NCBI GenBank assembly: GCA_030055465.1
Contig: JASFYF010000001.1
Coordinates: 537,179 to 601,178, forward strand
Direction of reading: 5' to 3'
Length of the DNA stretch: 64,000 nucleotides
Source of the DNA: Candidatus Nezhaarchaeota archaeon
GTDB lineage: Archaea; Thermoproteota; Methanomethylicia; Nezhaarchaeales; WYZ-LMO8
The translations under genes and the position numbers were made by a program. The notes under the pieces are model-generated. The model saw only the letters and a list, made by a program, of their open reading frames with translations. It was not told the origin of the DNA and made no database searches. The first letter of the stretch is position 1. Each line of letters opens with the position of its first letter. This document shows, piece by piece, positions 1 to 9,546 of this stretch.

Positions 1-185
1 CCACGAGACTTGTAATACAGCAGTTTAGGCCTGAAGCAGACCTGCTAGATGGAGGTCTTAAGAGCCTCAAGCCCCATTCAAGGGTGGAGCTCATCGCTAA
101 GGCCCGAGCCGCCCTCTCCGAGGGCGTTAAAAACGTCTACGTGAGAACTAGGGAGGGCGGGCTGGAGAAGGTGGGGAGAGGATAG
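1..185 (+). CDS. C-terminal fragment, probable radical SAM activating-type protein
   Basis: The window opens inside a reading frame with codons from base 3 and a TAG stop at 183-185. About 60 residues are visible and end in a YVRTREGG-type tail. That tail, together with an upstream IQQFRP segment, resembles the C-terminus of archaeal radical SAM proteins annotated as anaerobic ribonucleotide reductase activating proteins. The Fe-S cysteine motif lies outside the window, so the family call is only a resemblance. The next gene starts 2 bases after the stop, so the two are probably cotranscribed. Confidence 0.4.
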   Translation, partial: TRLVIQQFRPEADLLDGGLKSLKPHSRVELIAKARAALSEGVKNVYVRTREGGLEKVGRG

Positions 186-187
186 CC

Positions 188-742
188 TTGAAGAAGCTCA
201 TATGCCTAACCGGCATGCCTGGAGCTGGGAAAACCGTAGCAGCGGAAGTGGCGAGAAGCATGGGACTGAAGGTTTACTCGATGGGTGATATCGTGCGCGA
301 GGAGATATTGCGGGAGAAGGGACACATATCCTGGGATGAAATGAAAAAAGCTATGTTTGAGTTAAGGCAGAAGGAAGGCCCTGGGGCCATAGCTAAAAGG
401 GTTGCACGCCTCATTCCCAAGGATTCGTTGAACGTAGCGGTGATAGAAGGCGTCAGAAGCCTCGACGAGGTGGAGGAGTTCAAGGAGCTGGGTGAAGTGG
501 TTGTTTTAGCTATACACAGCTCACCCATCAACAGGTACTTGAGGTTAAAAAGGAGAGGTAGGAAAGGTGACCCTCAAGGCTTCGAGGAGCTGAAAGAGCG
601 GGACCTCAAGGAGCTTTCGCTCGGCTTAGGAAACGTTATAGCGCTCTCGGATTACATGATAGTGAACAACGGCACATTAGGTGAATTCGAGGGCGAAGTG
701 AGGTCGCTCCTATCAAAAATAGTTGGAGAGGGAGACAATTGA
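188..742 (+). CDS. UPF0200 family P-loop nucleotide kinase
   Basis: A 184-residue protein beginning at TTG with a GGAG-type ribosome site just upstream. The N-terminus carries a Walker A motif, GMPGAGKT, at about residues 9-16. An arginine-rich LID-like stretch (RLKRRGRKGD) lies near residue 120, as in small-molecule kinases. This is the archaeal UPF0200 family, often listed as dephospho-CoA kinase-like or adenylate kinase-like. The substrate is not proven for the family and cannot be told from sequence. Its end overlaps the start of the UPF0201 gene by 4 bases, so the two are translationally coupled. Confidence 0.8.
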   Translation: MKKLICLTGMPGAGKTVAAEVARSMGLKVYSMGDIVREEILREKGHISWDEMKKAMFELRQKEGPGAIAKRVARLIPKDSLNVAVIEGVRSLDEVEEFKELGEVVVLAIHSSPINRYLRLKRRGRKGDPQGFEELKERDLKELSLGLGNVIALSDYMIVNNGTLGEFEGEVRSLLSKIVGEGDN

Positions 743-1167
743 AGATACTGGCCGAGGTAGAGTTAAGGCCAACCGAAGATGAAGCTAAGGTGAAAAGCGC
801 CCTCCTCAACATAATGACGCCGTGTAGGCTAAGCATTAATGAGAGAGGAAGCTCAAAGGTGTTGGTGGCAGAAGCTGAAAGTCCAGGGGCACTGGAGAAG
901 CTGCACGTAAAGCTGCGGAGGCAACAGATCTTGGACGCAGCGAGGGCGATGATGCTCTCGTATTCTAACAAAGACAAGGTGCTCTTCTACCTGCATAAAC
1001 AGGCGGCATTTATGGATGTTGTCGCTTTCTGCCAACCAGAGGGAGAGTCCCCGCTGGGATCTATAAAGGTCGAGATAACAGGGGTCGACGCTAAAGCGGT
1101 TGTGGATTGGCTTGCCCCACCGACCTTAAAGGGGAAACCCCTCTTTGAGGGGGGACCTCCAAGGTGA
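739..1167 (+). CDS. UPF0201 family RNA-binding protein
   Basis: A 142-residue protein starting at TTG inside the stop of the upstream kinase gene. The diagnostic segments are the LHKQAAF motif near residue 86, the SPLGSI motif near 104, and VDWLAPPT near 122. These identify the archaeal UPF0201/DUF54 family, which is predicted to have an RNA-binding fold of ribosomal-protein type. No enzyme activity is suggested. It sits between a P-loop kinase and a TIM-barrel isomerase-like gene, all on the + strand with overlaps, so it belongs to one operon. The molecular role of the family is unknown. Confidence 0.8.
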   Translation: MKILAEVELRPTEDEAKVKSALLNIMTPCRLSINERGSSKVLVAEAESPGALEKLHVKLRRQQILDAARAMMLSYSNKDKVLFYLHKQAAFMDVVAFCQPEGESPLGSIKVEITGVDAKAVVDWLAPPTLKGKPLFEGGPPR

Positions 1168-1171
1168 GAAC

Positions 1172-1963
1172 TTGGATATCTACCTATCCTCTTTAGCTGG
1201 AATTCTGAGGCCCCTTACATCATTCATAGTTGAGGCTACAAAGAGGGGCTTCAAAAAAATAGAAGTAGTAGACGAATGGGGACATGCGCTCAACGTCAAG
1301 AGACTTAACGAGCTCATCTCTTTAAAGCTCTCCTACTCCTTGGACTACCTGGTGCATGCTCCCTTCGACGGACTAAACATAGCAACGCCCCAACGCTCGT
1401 TAAGGAAGGCATCGTTAAAGCTTGTGAAAAAATCCATGCACGCCGCGCATGAGCTTGAAGCCAAGCTCATAGTAGTTCACCCTGGATTCAGATCGCCCCT
1501 GGATTACGTTAAGCCCGAGACAACGTGGGGCGTGTTCTTGGAGGTCTTGAAGCTTCTAGACAAAGAGGCCAACGATTTAGACATTCATGTAGGAGTGGAA
1601 AACATGCCCTTAGACTCGCATGCACTGCTCCGCACGCATAAAGACGCCCTGCGGCTTCTGGGCTTTATAAGCTCCCTTAACAGGGTAAGACTCACATTGG
1701 ATTTGGGTCATTCTAACACTGTGAGCGCCGATGAGGTGAAGGAGTTTATTTCGGCTTTAGGCAACAACATAATCCACGTTCACGTACACGACAACAACGG
1801 TAAAATCGATGAACATCTGCCTGTGGGTTCGGGCACAGTAAACTGGGAGGGTTTTGCAGGGTTGCTCAGCGGGCTCCAACTTGTAGGAGGTTTAACCCTC
1901 GAAGTGATGAGCGTTGCGTCAGCTAGGGATAGCGCAGCAAGGTTGATTGAAGCTCTTAGATGA
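1172..1963 (+). CDS. Sugar phosphate isomerase/epimerase-like TIM-barrel protein
   Basis: About 263 residues. I place the start at the TTG at 1172, preceded by GGTGAG, rather than at an in-frame TTG at 1145 that would give a non-conserved tail. The sequence follows the AP-endonuclease-2/xylose-isomerase TIM-barrel pattern. It has VHAPF on an early strand, VVHPG further on, GVENMP with the metal-binding glutamate, LDLGHSN, and VHVHDN followed by LPVGSGTVNW near the end. These supply the usual Glu, Asp and His metal ligands. The true substrate cannot be read from sequence. It is the last gene of the opening + strand operon. Confidence 0.75.
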   Translation: MDIYLSSLAGILRPLTSFIVEATKRGFKKIEVVDEWGHALNVKRLNELISLKLSYSLDYLVHAPFDGLNIATPQRSLRKASLKLVKKSMHAAHELEAKLIVVHPGFRSPLDYVKPETTWGVFLEVLKLLDKEANDLDIHVGVENMPLDSHALLRTHKDALRLLGFISSLNRVRLTLDLGHSNTVSADEVKEFISALGNNIIHVHVHDNNGKIDEHLPVGSGTVNWEGFAGLLSGLQLVGGLTLEVMSVASARDSAARLIEALR

Positions 1964-1968
1964 GCCAT

Positions 1969-2871
1969 CTACCTCAGCTCAATGCTCATGAGGTCTTCAG
2001 CTACAACAACATCTTCAAAGACCTCCTTTGCTTGAGAGAGAAGTAAGCATGGATCCTCATATCTCGGACTTATATGCGTTAGCACAAGCTTCTTAGCTCC
2101 TGCCTCCAACGCGTTTTTCGCCGCCTGCCTAGCCGTAGAGTGAAGCTCATCGCTAGCTAAACCCTCTAAAGAGTCGTCGAACGTTGCTTCGTGTATCAAA
2201 AGATCCGCATCCCTCGAAACATCTATTACGGCCCTAGTAGGCGCAGTATCACCCGTGTACACAACCTTGAGACCGCTGCGCGGGGGGCCCAAGACGTCTT
2301 CGGGCTTTATGACTTGGCCGCATACCACAACAGGCTTGCCCTCCTGAAGCGCCTTCCATAACGGGCCTTTGGGGATTCCCAGCTCTTTAGCCTTCACAAC
2401 ATCGAATCTGCCTGGCTTAGGATCCTCTATAACGGCATATCCATAGGACTCAGCTATATGCTTAACCTCAAAGGCCTCAACCCTGAAGCCATCCCCACGG
2501 TACACCACACCGCTTGAGACCCTGTACACCAAGAGGTCGAATTGAGGCTCAAAGTTAAAGGTATCCTTCAGTTGTTCGATGAAGGTTTTGAGGGCTGAAG
2601 GGCCATACACTTCAAGTGGATGTTGGCGACCTGTCAGCGATAACGTCAGGAGTATTCCAGCTAGCCCTAAAACATGGTCGGCATGCATGTGGGAAACGAA
2701 TATCCTCAACCGCTTCCTCAAGCCCACACCAGCTCTAATCATTTGCCTCTGAGTGCCCTCGCCGCAATCGAATAATAGCTGCTCTCCTTCCCTTAAAATC
2801 ATAAGAGATGGCAGGCCCCGATTCTTTGTAGGAGTACTTGACGAGGTTCCTAGGAAAACTACTTTCATCAA
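1969..2871 (-). CDS. rnz: Ribonuclease Z (tRNase Z)
   Basis: A 300-residue metallo-beta-lactamase-fold endonuclease that cuts the 3' trailer from tRNA precursors. The signature HMHADH zinc motif is at residues 61-66. It is preceded by LGTSSSTPT and FDCGEGTQ, both typical of tRNase Z, and followed by the family's exosite-like insertion and distal TGDTAPT and LTHISPRY segments. Length matches the short form of the family. In this window tRNA-Pro and tRNA-Trp appear to encode CCA while tRNA-Cys does not, so cleavage context must differ between substrates. The Trm-G10 gene lies immediately upstream on the same strand, forming a tRNA-maturation pair. Confidence 0.95.
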   Translation of the reverse strand: MMKVVFLGTSSSTPTKNRGLPSLMILREGEQLLFDCGEGTQRQMIRAGVGLRKRLRIFVSHMHADHVLGLAGILLTLSLTGRQHPLEVYGPSALKTFIEQLKDTFNFEPQFDLLVYRVSSGVVYRGDGFRVEAFEVKHIAESYGYAVIEDPKPGRFDVVKAKELGIPKGPLWKALQEGKPVVVCGQVIKPEDVLGPPRSGLKVVYTGDTAPTRAVIDVSRDADLLIHEATFDDSLEGLASDELHSTARQAAKNALEAGAKKLVLTHISPRYEDPCLLLSQAKEVFEDVVVAEDLMSIELR

Positions 2872-2872
2872 C

Positions 2873-3904
2873 CTAAACCCTCCTCAAAACTATTATACTC
2901 CTCATGAGAGACCTATGAACGAACATTTCGTGTTTCTCAACAAGCTTCAGCTCTTTCGGGATGCTTAGCCCGTCAAGGGCACTTGAAGGACACGCAAAGC
3001 AGATATGGCCTCCCCTCTTCAAGAGGTTTTCGGCTTGAACGAGTAGGGCTTGCACCAGTTCCCTTAAGGCCGCCTTCTTTAACGATGATGCCCTACCGTA
3101 GGGGGGGTCTGTAGCCATGCTTTCAATAGATCCTCCTCTAAGGGGCAATTTCCTAGCATCACCCCTCAAGACCGCCGTAGCCTCGCACTTGAGGGCCTTT
3201 AAGTTCTTCAACGATCCATGACACGTTTTCTCATCTATATCGAGACCCATTGCTTGGCAGCCGATCATGCTTGCCTCAATTACAAGCCCCCCACTGCCGC
3301 TAAATGGATCAAGAAAAGGTAAGTTCCTCTTAGCTCTCGATAAATTGACTAAAACCCTGCAGATACGGGGTTCAAGACCTCCAGGGCGGAAAAAAGGCCT
3401 GTACCTTGGTCTCCGCAAGTCGTATGTTCCTCTTTTCACGCTGAAGGCTTTAACCCCAAAGTAGAAGGAATCGGGAAGGGCTACCCCCCTCAAGGTTATT
3501 TCGGGGTTATCAAGCTTAACTTTAGCGCCCCTCGTTTTCCGAAGAATTACAGCCCCTAGAAGCTTCTCCATCTCAATAGAGCTAACATTGCAGGGTCCCT
3601 TCCCGTCAACTCTCACAGCGAAGCTTTTACCCTCAATAAAGCTCATGTCCAACTCCCTAATGGATTTCTCTATCTCCTGCACATCCATTCTGCAGGTGAA
3701 CAATAAATGAGAGGCATCCATGGTCATGGCAAGTCTCTCCTCTAAAATTCCGCACACAGCCTCACTATCAACTTCAACAACTATGACCGGCGGGTTAGCT
3801 TCCACTACGTTGAAGTGAAGGCCCTCGGCTTCGAGAACTGCTTTGACTTCGGCTTCCGGCAGGGATGGGTGCTCGCTTGAAAGTAGCATAAAAAGCTTAT
3901 ACAC
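2873..3904 (-). CDS. tRNA (guanine-10-N2) methyltransferase, THUMP type (Trm-G10/Trm11 family)
   Basis: A THUMP domain followed by a Rossmann-fold methyltransferase. I place the start at the GTG at 3904, because the sequence then opens with the family-typical LSSEHPSLPEAE segment. An in-frame ATG at 3967 would add 21 unconserved residues. The SAM-binding DPFSGSGG is at about 199-206 and the N-methylation catalytic motif DPPYG at about 266-270. The family forms m2G or m2,2G at position 10 of tRNA. It ends 1 base before the tRNase Z gene, supporting a joint tRNA-processing operon. Confidence 0.88.
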   Translation of the reverse strand: MYKLFMLLSSEHPSLPEAEVKAVLEAEGLHFNVVEANPPVIVVEVDSEAVCGILEERLAMTMDASHLLFTCRMDVQEIEKSIRELDMSFIEGKSFAVRVDGKGPCNVSSIEMEKLLGAVILRKTRGAKVKLDNPEITLRGVALPDSFYFGVKAFSVKRGTYDLRRPRYRPFFRPGGLEPRICRVLVNLSRAKRNLPFLDPFSGSGGLVIEASMIGCQAMGLDIDEKTCHGSLKNLKALKCEATAVLRGDARKLPLRGGSIESMATDPPYGRASSLKKAALRELVQALLVQAENLLKRGGHICFACPSSALDGLSIPKELKLVEKHEMFVHRSLMRSIIVLRRV

Positions 3905-4014
3905 GAAAAACACTTGAGGGGCCGTGGAGTTATTAAGCTTATCACGATGTGAGGCATTGATGTGCATTTCAGAAGGCTTAAATTAAGCTGAAGAGCACCT
4001 CTAGCTGGAAAAGG

Positions 4015-4221
4015 GTGGTAAGTACGGGTAGGTGCCCTGAGTGCGGCGGTGATTTCAAATACGATAGGCAAACGCAGAACTACGTTTGTAGGAGCTGTGG
4101 TTTAACGCTAAATAGGGAAGACTATGGCCGCATTTACACGAGGAAATCGGAGGAGGACAAGAAAGGCGATGGGTCCAAGAAGGAGTACTTGAAGTGGTGG
4201 CTTGGGAGAAAAAACGAGTAG
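4015..4221 (+). CDS. Small TFIIB-type zinc-ribbon protein
   Basis: A 68-residue protein starting at GTG. Four cysteines at residues 7, 10, 25 and 28 form one CxxC-x14-CxxC zinc ribbon very like the N-terminal ribbon of TFB. It is followed by a highly charged, lysine-rich tail. There is no cyclin fold, so it is not a transcription factor B itself. It is 38 bases ahead of the GPN GTPase gene on the same strand. A role in nucleic-acid binding is likely, but nothing more specific can be supported. Confidence 0.7.
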   Translation: MVSTGRCPECGGDFKYDRQTQNYVCRSCGLTLNREDYGRIYTRKSEEDKKGDGSKKEYLKWWLGRKNE

Positions 4222-4259
4222 GGGCCCGGTTGGTTAGACGTTGAGGAAGTGTCTAAGCC

Positions 4260-5057
4260 ATGTTTTACGTTTACTTTGTAGGAACGGCCGGATCCGGAAA
4301 GTCGACGCTAACCCACATTTTCTCGGAGTGGTTAAAGGAGCGCAATCAAGACACCTTGATAGTTAATTTAGATCCTGGAGCCAAGTGGTTGCCTTATGGG
4401 CCGGACGTAGATGTAAGGGATTTTGTTAGCTTCGAAAAGGTTATGCAGGAGTTCATGTTGGGTCCCAACGGGGCCTTCATAGCATGCGCGGACCTAACCG
4501 CGAGCTTTGCAGATAAGCTTAAGGAAGAAGTCGAAGCGGAGAACCCCGATTACGTTTTAGTTGATACGCCGGGGCAAATGGAGCTCTTTGCATTCAGGGA
4601 GGCGGGCAGAGTCCTGATCTCAACACTATGCTCTGATAGAACTGCAGTTGTTTACCTTATTGACGCTACCCTAGCTAGGAGGCCCAGCAGCCTCGCGGCT
4701 TCGCTGCTGTTGTCGGCGTCTGTACAGCTCAGCTTGTTGAGGCCCCAGGTTAACGTGCTATCCAAGTCCGACCTCTTAACCGGAAAGGACCTAGAGATCG
4801 CAACGAAGTGGTTTGAGAATGTGGAGTACATTTACACGATGATGTTGAGGGAGGAGAGCGCGCTGCTTGGTTCGCTAAGCCAGAACATATTAAATGCACT
4901 GATGGAGTTTGAAGGCCTGACAAGCATCATACCGGTTTCATCGAAAACGGGAGGAGGGATAGATGACCTATTTGCATACCTCCAACGGGTTTTCGGTGGA
5001 GGAGGAGAAGAATTCGTAGATGTTGGTCCATTTAGAATTGATGAGCCTTGGCACTAG
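4260..5057 (+). CDS. GPN-loop GTPase (first paralogue)
   Basis: A 265-residue P-loop GTPase. The P-loop GTAGSGKST is at 8-16, the diagnostic Gly-Pro-Asn loop is at 68-70 (LGPNGAF), the G3 motif DTPGQ is near residue 100, and a KSD-type guanine-specificity motif follows. GPN proteins are homodimers in archaea. Their eukaryotic relatives assist RNA polymerase II assembly, and the archaeal function is poorly known. A second GPN gene in this window lies at 42411-43148. The neighbours (zinc ribbon, coiled-coil protein, Elf1-like protein) fit transcription or RNA-related work. Confidence 0.92.
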   Translation: MFYVYFVGTAGSGKSTLTHIFSEWLKERNQDTLIVNLDPGAKWLPYGPDVDVRDFVSFEKVMQEFMLGPNGAFIACADLTASFADKLKEEVEAENPDYVLVDTPGQMELFAFREAGRVLISTLCSDRTAVVYLIDATLARRPSSLAASLLLSASVQLSLLRPQVNVLSKSDLLTGKDLEIATKWFENVEYIYTMMLREESALLGSLSQNILNALMEFEGLTSIIPVSSKTGGGIDDLFAYLQRVFGGGGEEFVDVGPFRIDEPWH

Positions 5058-5074
5058 GTCAAAAGGGGAGAGAC

Positions 5075-5911
5075 ATGAATAGGGAGGGGTCCGAGGAGGA
5101 AGGGTCATTAAATAAAGAGGAGTCCAGGCTGAGATCTGAGCTGGAGAAGGTTAGGAGCGAGCTCAACGATCTCTACAAGGCTCTCAGAGATGAGAAGGAG
5201 AAGAGAAGAGACCTCAACAGCCAAATTGCCGCCCTAAAAGGAGAAATCGACAATATAAAAGAGGGGATATCGCAGCGAAGAGCTGTAAAGGAAGGGAAAG
5301 TAAGAGAAGTAGAGCGCTTGAGGGCAGAAATCGCGAAGTTGAAGCAGGAAATAAGGGAGTCCAAGGCTAAAATTGGCTGGAAGGACCCACTTGAGCTCAG
5401 AAAGGAGCTGGAAGACCTTGAATGGAAATATCAGACTTCCCCGATGGGTATTGAGAACGAGAAGAGACTTGTTGGATACATTGAAAAGCTGAGGGCTCTA
5501 CTCTGCATAGCCGAAGATATAACGAAGAAAGAGAGCCTACTAAAGGAGCTTAGAACGCTATACCAAAAGGAAGTTGAAGAACTCGAAAAAGTCAAAAGCG
5601 AGCTGAAAGTCTTGAGAGATAAGCGCGATGAAATAAAGGAGAAGTTAAAGGTCCTGTTTGAGAGGAGACGAGAGGCCACCAAACATATGGAGAGCCTATG
5701 GGAGAGCATTTCAAGATTGAAGACACGAAGAGAGGAAATCAAAAAGAACTTGAAGGAGATACTACAAGAAAAGAAAAGGCTCAACGAAACCTATCTGTCG
5801 GATAAAGTTAAGAAAGAAGCTGAGAGGTTCGTGGAGCGGAGCGAAGAGCTTGAAAAGGTTTATGAGAACTTGCTTAAAGAACTTAAGGAGGGGAAGAAAG
5901 TAAGGCTCTAA
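5075..5911 (+). CDS. Coiled-coil protein, COG1340-like
   Basis: About 278 residues, almost wholly Lys/Glu/Arg/Leu-rich heptads, so a long coiled coil over nearly the full length with no globular domain visible. I chose the ATG at 5075 because GGGGAGAG stands 5-11 bases upstream; an earlier in-frame ATG overlaps the GPN gene and lacks such a site. It resembles the archaeal COG1340 coiled-coil family, whose function is unknown. It is sandwiched between the GPN GTPase and the DUF373 membrane protein with tight spacing, consistent with an operon. Confidence 0.75.
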   Translation: MNREGSEEEGSLNKEESRLRSELEKVRSELNDLYKALRDEKEKRRDLNSQIAALKGEIDNIKEGISQRRAVKEGKVREVERLRAEIAKLKQEIRESKAKIGWKDPLELRKELEDLEWKYQTSPMGIENEKRLVGYIEKLRALLCIAEDITKKESLLKELRTLYQKEVEELEKVKSELKVLRDKRDEIKEKLKVLFERRREATKHMESLWESISRLKTRREEIKKNLKEILQEKKRLNETYLSDKVKKEAERFVERSEELEKVYENLLKELKEGKKVRL

Positions 5912-7045
5912 GTGTCAATCATGGTAGGTCTACCACTCAGAAAGAAGTTTCTCGTATTATATGTCGATAGAGACGGCGATGTAAACTATGTAACTGGGGT
6001 AGAGACTCCCATAATCGGGAGGGAGGGAAACTTCAAGGCTGCAGTGGAGTTCATCATGAAGGCGCCAGATGAAGCTGATGCCAACGCTCTCTTTGCTGCA
6101 ATAAAAACTTACGACGAACTCGTTAATGATGGGGTTCAATGCGAAATAGCTACGGTGGCGGGCACAAAGGAGGGAGGCATAAAGGCCGACATGAAAATAG
6201 CCAGCGAGCTCGACAAAATACTTGATAATCTCGACGTCGACGGGATAGTTTTTGTAAGCGACGGCGCATCAGATGAGAGGGTTATACCGATCTTGCAAGC
6301 CAGAGTTCCCATAGTCTCAGTAAACAGGATCTTGGTTAAGCAACTACGCGGAATAGAGGACACCTATTCGCTGTTCATTAGATATTGGAAAACCTTAGCC
6401 GAAAACCCTAGGTATTCGCTCTATTTCCTCGGTTTACCGGGAATGTTCCTAGTGGCGTTAGCCATACTTGTAAGCATAGGCTACGCTCACTTCGCCGGGA
6501 TAGCGCTCCTATTAATTATGGGGTCTACCCTTATGGTTAAGGGATTCAACCTCGATAAACGCCTTTCACAAAGCTGGTCTACTGCCCCCGTGCTTTTTTT
6601 TAGCTCTTTTGTGTCGATTATAACATTCATAGTCGCATTTTACCTAGGCTCATCCGCCGTCTCTTCAGCCTTAAATGTTAACCCCTCCCTCGCCAACGTG
6701 GAGAATGCAGGGAGCCTGCTGGGCATGTTCCTCTTAAATACTAAGACCCACGGCGCGCAGGTGGCGTTTGATATTACGACAATTGACTTGATGATAGTGG
6801 CAACCATAATAATGACCGCCGGAAAGGGCTTGCACAAGCACCTCTCAGGTAAAGAGAAGGTGTGGCACGAAGCGGTCTCAGCAGTTTTCTGCATTCTAAT
6901 AAGACAACCACTCGTCGAGATGGCTTTAATACTACTCGACCCGACCAGGTCACCTCTGGGCTTCGCCGTTTGGATGGGTGCAGCCGTTTCCATAACGGCG
7001 TCCCTTACTGCCTTTTTCATAGTTTACGAAAAGTTAAAACGATAA
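5912..7045 (+). CDS. DUF373 family membrane protein
   Basis: A 377-residue protein starting at GTG, directly after the stop of the coiled-coil gene. The first about 160 residues are soluble. They carry a Rossmann-like pattern with LYVDRDGDV near the N-terminus and VFVSDGASDE near residue 115. The second half has about five to six hydrophobic helices between residues 170 and 375. This layout is that of the archaeal DUF373 (COG2237) family, which is widespread in archaea and uncharacterised. The cytosolic half could bind a nucleotide or metal, which is inference only. Confidence 0.82.
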   Translation: MSIMVGLPLRKKFLVLYVDRDGDVNYVTGVETPIIGREGNFKAAVEFIMKAPDEADANALFAAIKTYDELVNDGVQCEIATVAGTKEGGIKADMKIASELDKILDNLDVDGIVFVSDGASDERVIPILQARVPIVSVNRILVKQLRGIEDTYSLFIRYWKTLAENPRYSLYFLGLPGMFLVALAILVSIGYAHFAGIALLLIMGSTLMVKGFNLDKRLSQSWSTAPVLFFSSFVSIITFIVAFYLGSSAVSSALNVNPSLANVENAGSLLGMFLLNTKTHGAQVAFDITTIDLMIVATIIMTAGKGLHKHLSGKEKVWHEAVSAVFCILIRQPLVEMALILLDPTRSPLGFAVWMGAAVSITASLTAFFIVYEKLKR

Positions 7046-7106
7046 ATCTCCACTAATGCTACTCAAAATATCCTTAACAACCAAAGAGGTATGAGGGTGT
7101 AGCCCT

Positions 7107-7355
7107 ATGGGGGGGAGGAGGAAAAGAAAGAAGGTCATGAAGAGGGTTGTGCATAAAGCGCCTAAGGTTTTTAGGTGCCCTAACTGCGATGCCATTAGCG
7201 TGACGGTAAGCGATGAAGACGAAGAAGTTCTGGTTTCATGTTCAAACTGCAACCTCTCATCAAGGTTGGAAAAGGTTAGAAATTATGAACCCGTCCATTA
7301 CTACAACTTGTTTGTTGATAAGTATCATTCCGGTGAAGTCCAAAATAAAGGGTGA
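7107..7355 (+). CDS. Elf1-like transcription elongation zinc-ribbon protein
   Basis: An 82-residue protein with a basic N-terminal tail (GGRRKRKKVMKR) and one zinc ribbon made by Cys24, Cys27, Cys45 and Cys48. This matches the archaeal Elf1-like family related to the eukaryotic elongation factor Elf1/Elof1. The basic tail fits DNA contact near transcribing RNA polymerase. Its stop overlaps the region just before the GGGP synthase start. It follows the GPN/coiled-coil/DUF373 genes after a 61-base gap, so it may have its own promoter. Confidence 0.85.
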   Translation: MGGRRKRKKVMKRVVHKAPKVFRCPNCDAISVTVSDEDEEVLVSCSNCNLSSRLEKVRNYEPVHYYNLFVDKYHSGEVQNKG

Positions 7356-7363
7356 GGCAACCT

Positions 7364-8128
7364 ATGAAGGTTGAGGATTACTTAAACAACGAGATTGAGA
7401 GGAAGGGCTCAATCCACATTTCCCTTCTTGACCCCGAAAAGCTGAATGGGGAGGAATCGGGGAGGCTGGCTAAAGCCATCGAAAGCGCCGGCAGCACCGC
7501 CATAATGATAGGCGGGAGCTTAAACATCAGCGAAAGCCTCATGGATGAGGTCATAAGAAACATTAAGGAGAACTGCAGCCTCCCAGTCATAATCTTCCCG
7601 AATAACGTGAACAGCATAAGCCGATATGCTGACGCGATATGGTTTATGTCGCTGCTCAACTCCACGGATCCCTACTTCATAATAGGAGCGCAAGTCCAAG
7701 GCGCCGCGATCATTAGAAGGTATTCGCTTGAAGCAATACCGATGGCTTACATCATATTAGGTGATGGAGGTACTGCCGGAATCATAGGTCAAGCAAGGCC
7801 CCTTCCTCCCAACAAAGCCGACGTGGTGGCGCTCTACGCTTTGGCTGCCCAGTATCTGGGGATGAGGTACATCTATCTCGAGGGCGGATCCGGTGTGCCC
7901 GAACCCATACCATACACCACGGTAGGGCATATAAGAAAGCTGGTAACCGCAAAGATCATAGTGGGCGGCGGAATCAGAGAAGGAAGACAAGCTGAGGCTT
8001 TGGCCAAGGCCGGCGCCGACGTAATAGTTACTGGAACAATACTGGAAGAAGAGTGGTTTGAAGGCAGGCTCAAGAATGTAGTCGAAGGCGTACACAGCGG
8101 CGGTCGCTGGAGGATTAAGAAGGGTTAG
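7364..8128 (+). CDS. Geranylgeranylglyceryl phosphate synthase
   Basis: About 254 residues. It makes the first ether bond of archaeal membrane lipids, joining geranylgeranyl diphosphate to sn-glycerol-1-phosphate. The TIM-barrel signatures are HISLLDPEK near residue 18, IMIGGS near 46, IIFPNN near 75, YLEGGSG near 165 and VGGGIR near 200; the last two bind phosphate. I chose the ATG at 7364 because GGTGAG lies 7 bases before it; a GTG 12 bases earlier lacks this. It converges tail to tail with atpB, overlapping its stop by 4 bases. Confidence 0.95.
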   Translation: MKVEDYLNNEIERKGSIHISLLDPEKLNGEESGRLAKAIESAGSTAIMIGGSLNISESLMDEVIRNIKENCSLPVIIFPNNVNSISRYADAIWFMSLLNSTDPYFIIGAQVQGAAIIRRYSLEAIPMAYIILGDGGTAGIIGQARPLPPNKADVVALYALAAQYLGMRYIYLEGGSGVPEPIPYTTVGHIRKLVTAKIIVGGGIREGRQAEALAKAGADVIVTGTILEEEWFEGRLKNVVEGVHSGGRWRIKKG

Positions 8129-9534
8129 GGTTTCTTGCCCCGATACTTGGGGCAGTATCCCTTTATTACATCAGGGTCCAATCTTTTCCACTCTGACTCA
8201 GGTATGTACTCTATCAGCAAGTTCCACGCTATTTCAAGCGTGGTATCGAGGTCCCTGTTTTCATAGATCCCCTGGTTTATGAAGCGCCTTTCAAACGCCT
8301 CTCCGAAGGAGAGATACGCCCTATCCCTCTCCGTTAAAGCCTCCTCGCCCACCACTGCAACCAAGCTTCTTAGATCTTGGGCTTCACTATAGCAATAGTA
8401 CATCATATCGCTTAATTGCATGTGGTCTTTCCTGGTGTATCGCGTCGCTTCTTTCATTAACCTGCTCAGCGATGGTAGAGGGTTTAAGGGCGGGTATATT
8501 CCTTTACGGTGAAGCTCTCTCGTCAGTATGAGTTGTCCCTCAGTTATATAACCCGACAAATCCACAACAGGATGGGTTATGTCTCCCCCAGGCATCGTGA
8601 CTACTGGGATGAAGGTTATGGATCCCTTGTTGCTGTGAATTCTTCCACACCTTTCATATATTTGCGCCAGAGAAGTGTAAAGGTAGCCTGGGTAGCCTCT
8701 CCGCCCCGGCACCTCAGCCCTTGCTGCGCTTATTTCCCTAAGCGCTTCGCCATAGTTGAGCATGTCGGTCATTATGACGAGCACGTGCATGTCGTTCTCG
8801 TAGGCTAGAAACTCAGCCGTGGTTAAAGCCACGTGAGGCGTTACGACTCGCTCAATAGCTGGGTTCTCAGCCAAGTTTAAGAATGTAACCAGCCTTTCTA
8901 TAGCTCCAGTCCTCGTGAACTCGTTCTTAAAGAACATAGCTTCTTCAGCGGTGATGCCTATGGCCGCGAAAACTATGGCAAATTCTTCCTCTTTACCTGG
9001 GATTGTTGCCTGCCTAGCTATTTGGGCTGCAAGCAAGTTGTGGGGTAAACCCGCCTCCGTGAATATTGGAAGTTTTTGGCCTCTGCTTAAAGTATTCATG
9101 CCGTCTATTACGCTTATCCCCGTCTGTATGAATTCACGGGGGTATTCTCGAGCTGATGGGTTTATAGGCGCCCCGTAAACGTCGAGTTCCTCCTCGGGCA
9201 GGATGGCTGGGCCTCCATCGATTGGTTGGCCTTTACCATCAAATATTCTTCCGAGCATATCCCTTGAAACCGGGACCTTCAATGTCTCGCCCAAGAAGGT
9301 TACCCCCGTCGTGTCAACGTCGAGGCCGCTTGTGCCCTCGAATACCTGAACGACTGAATATCCCTCGGCGGATTCTAAGACAACACCCGTCCTAATCTCG
9401 CCGCTTCCAGTCTCAACCTTCACTAGCTCGTTGTAGGCTGCATCGTTAACGCTCTTAACTATGAGGAGTGGACCGGATATCTCACTTATGGTTCTATACT
9501 TCCTAGCTTTAAGGGCTGACATAGAAGCCGACAT
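8125..9534 (-). CDS. atpB: A-type ATP synthase subunit B
   Basis: The non-catalytic nucleotide-binding subunit of the archaeal A1 ATPase head. It opens with the [11 protein letters not shown] strand typical of AtpB, lacks a full Walker A lysine motif as expected, and keeps the conserved [11 protein letters not shown]-type and QIYERCGRI-type segments. I use the ATG at 9534 because AGGAGGTG stands 7 bases upstream; a GTG lies 9 bases earlier. It is the last gene of the pyrI-atpF-atpA-atpB run. No gene for the stalk subunits D, E, G, C, I or K is present in this window. Confidence 0.96.
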   Translation of the reverse strand: MSASMSALKARKYRTISEISGPLLIVKSVNDAAYNELVKVETGSGEIRTGVVLESAEGYSVVQVFEGTSGLDVDTTGVTFLGETLKVPVSRDMLGRIFDGKGQPIDGGPAILPEEELDVYGAPINPSAREYPREFIQTGISVIDGMNTLSRGQKLPIFTEAGLPHNLLAAQIARQATIPGKEEEFAIVFAAIGITAEEAMFFKNEFTRTGAIERLVTFLNLAENPAIERVVTPHVALTTAEFLAYENDMHVLVIMTDMLNYGEALREISAARAEVPGRRGYPGYLYTSLAQIYERCGRIHSNKGSITFIPVVTMPGGDITHPVVDLSGYITEGQLILTRELHRKGIYPPLNPLPSLSRLMKEATRYTRKDHMQLSDMMYYCYSEAQDLRSLVAVVGEEALTERDRAYLSFGEAFERRFINQGIYENRDLDTTLEIAWNLLIEYIPESEWKRLDPDVIKGYCPKYRGKKP

Positions 9535-9546
9535 AGGTTGCACCTC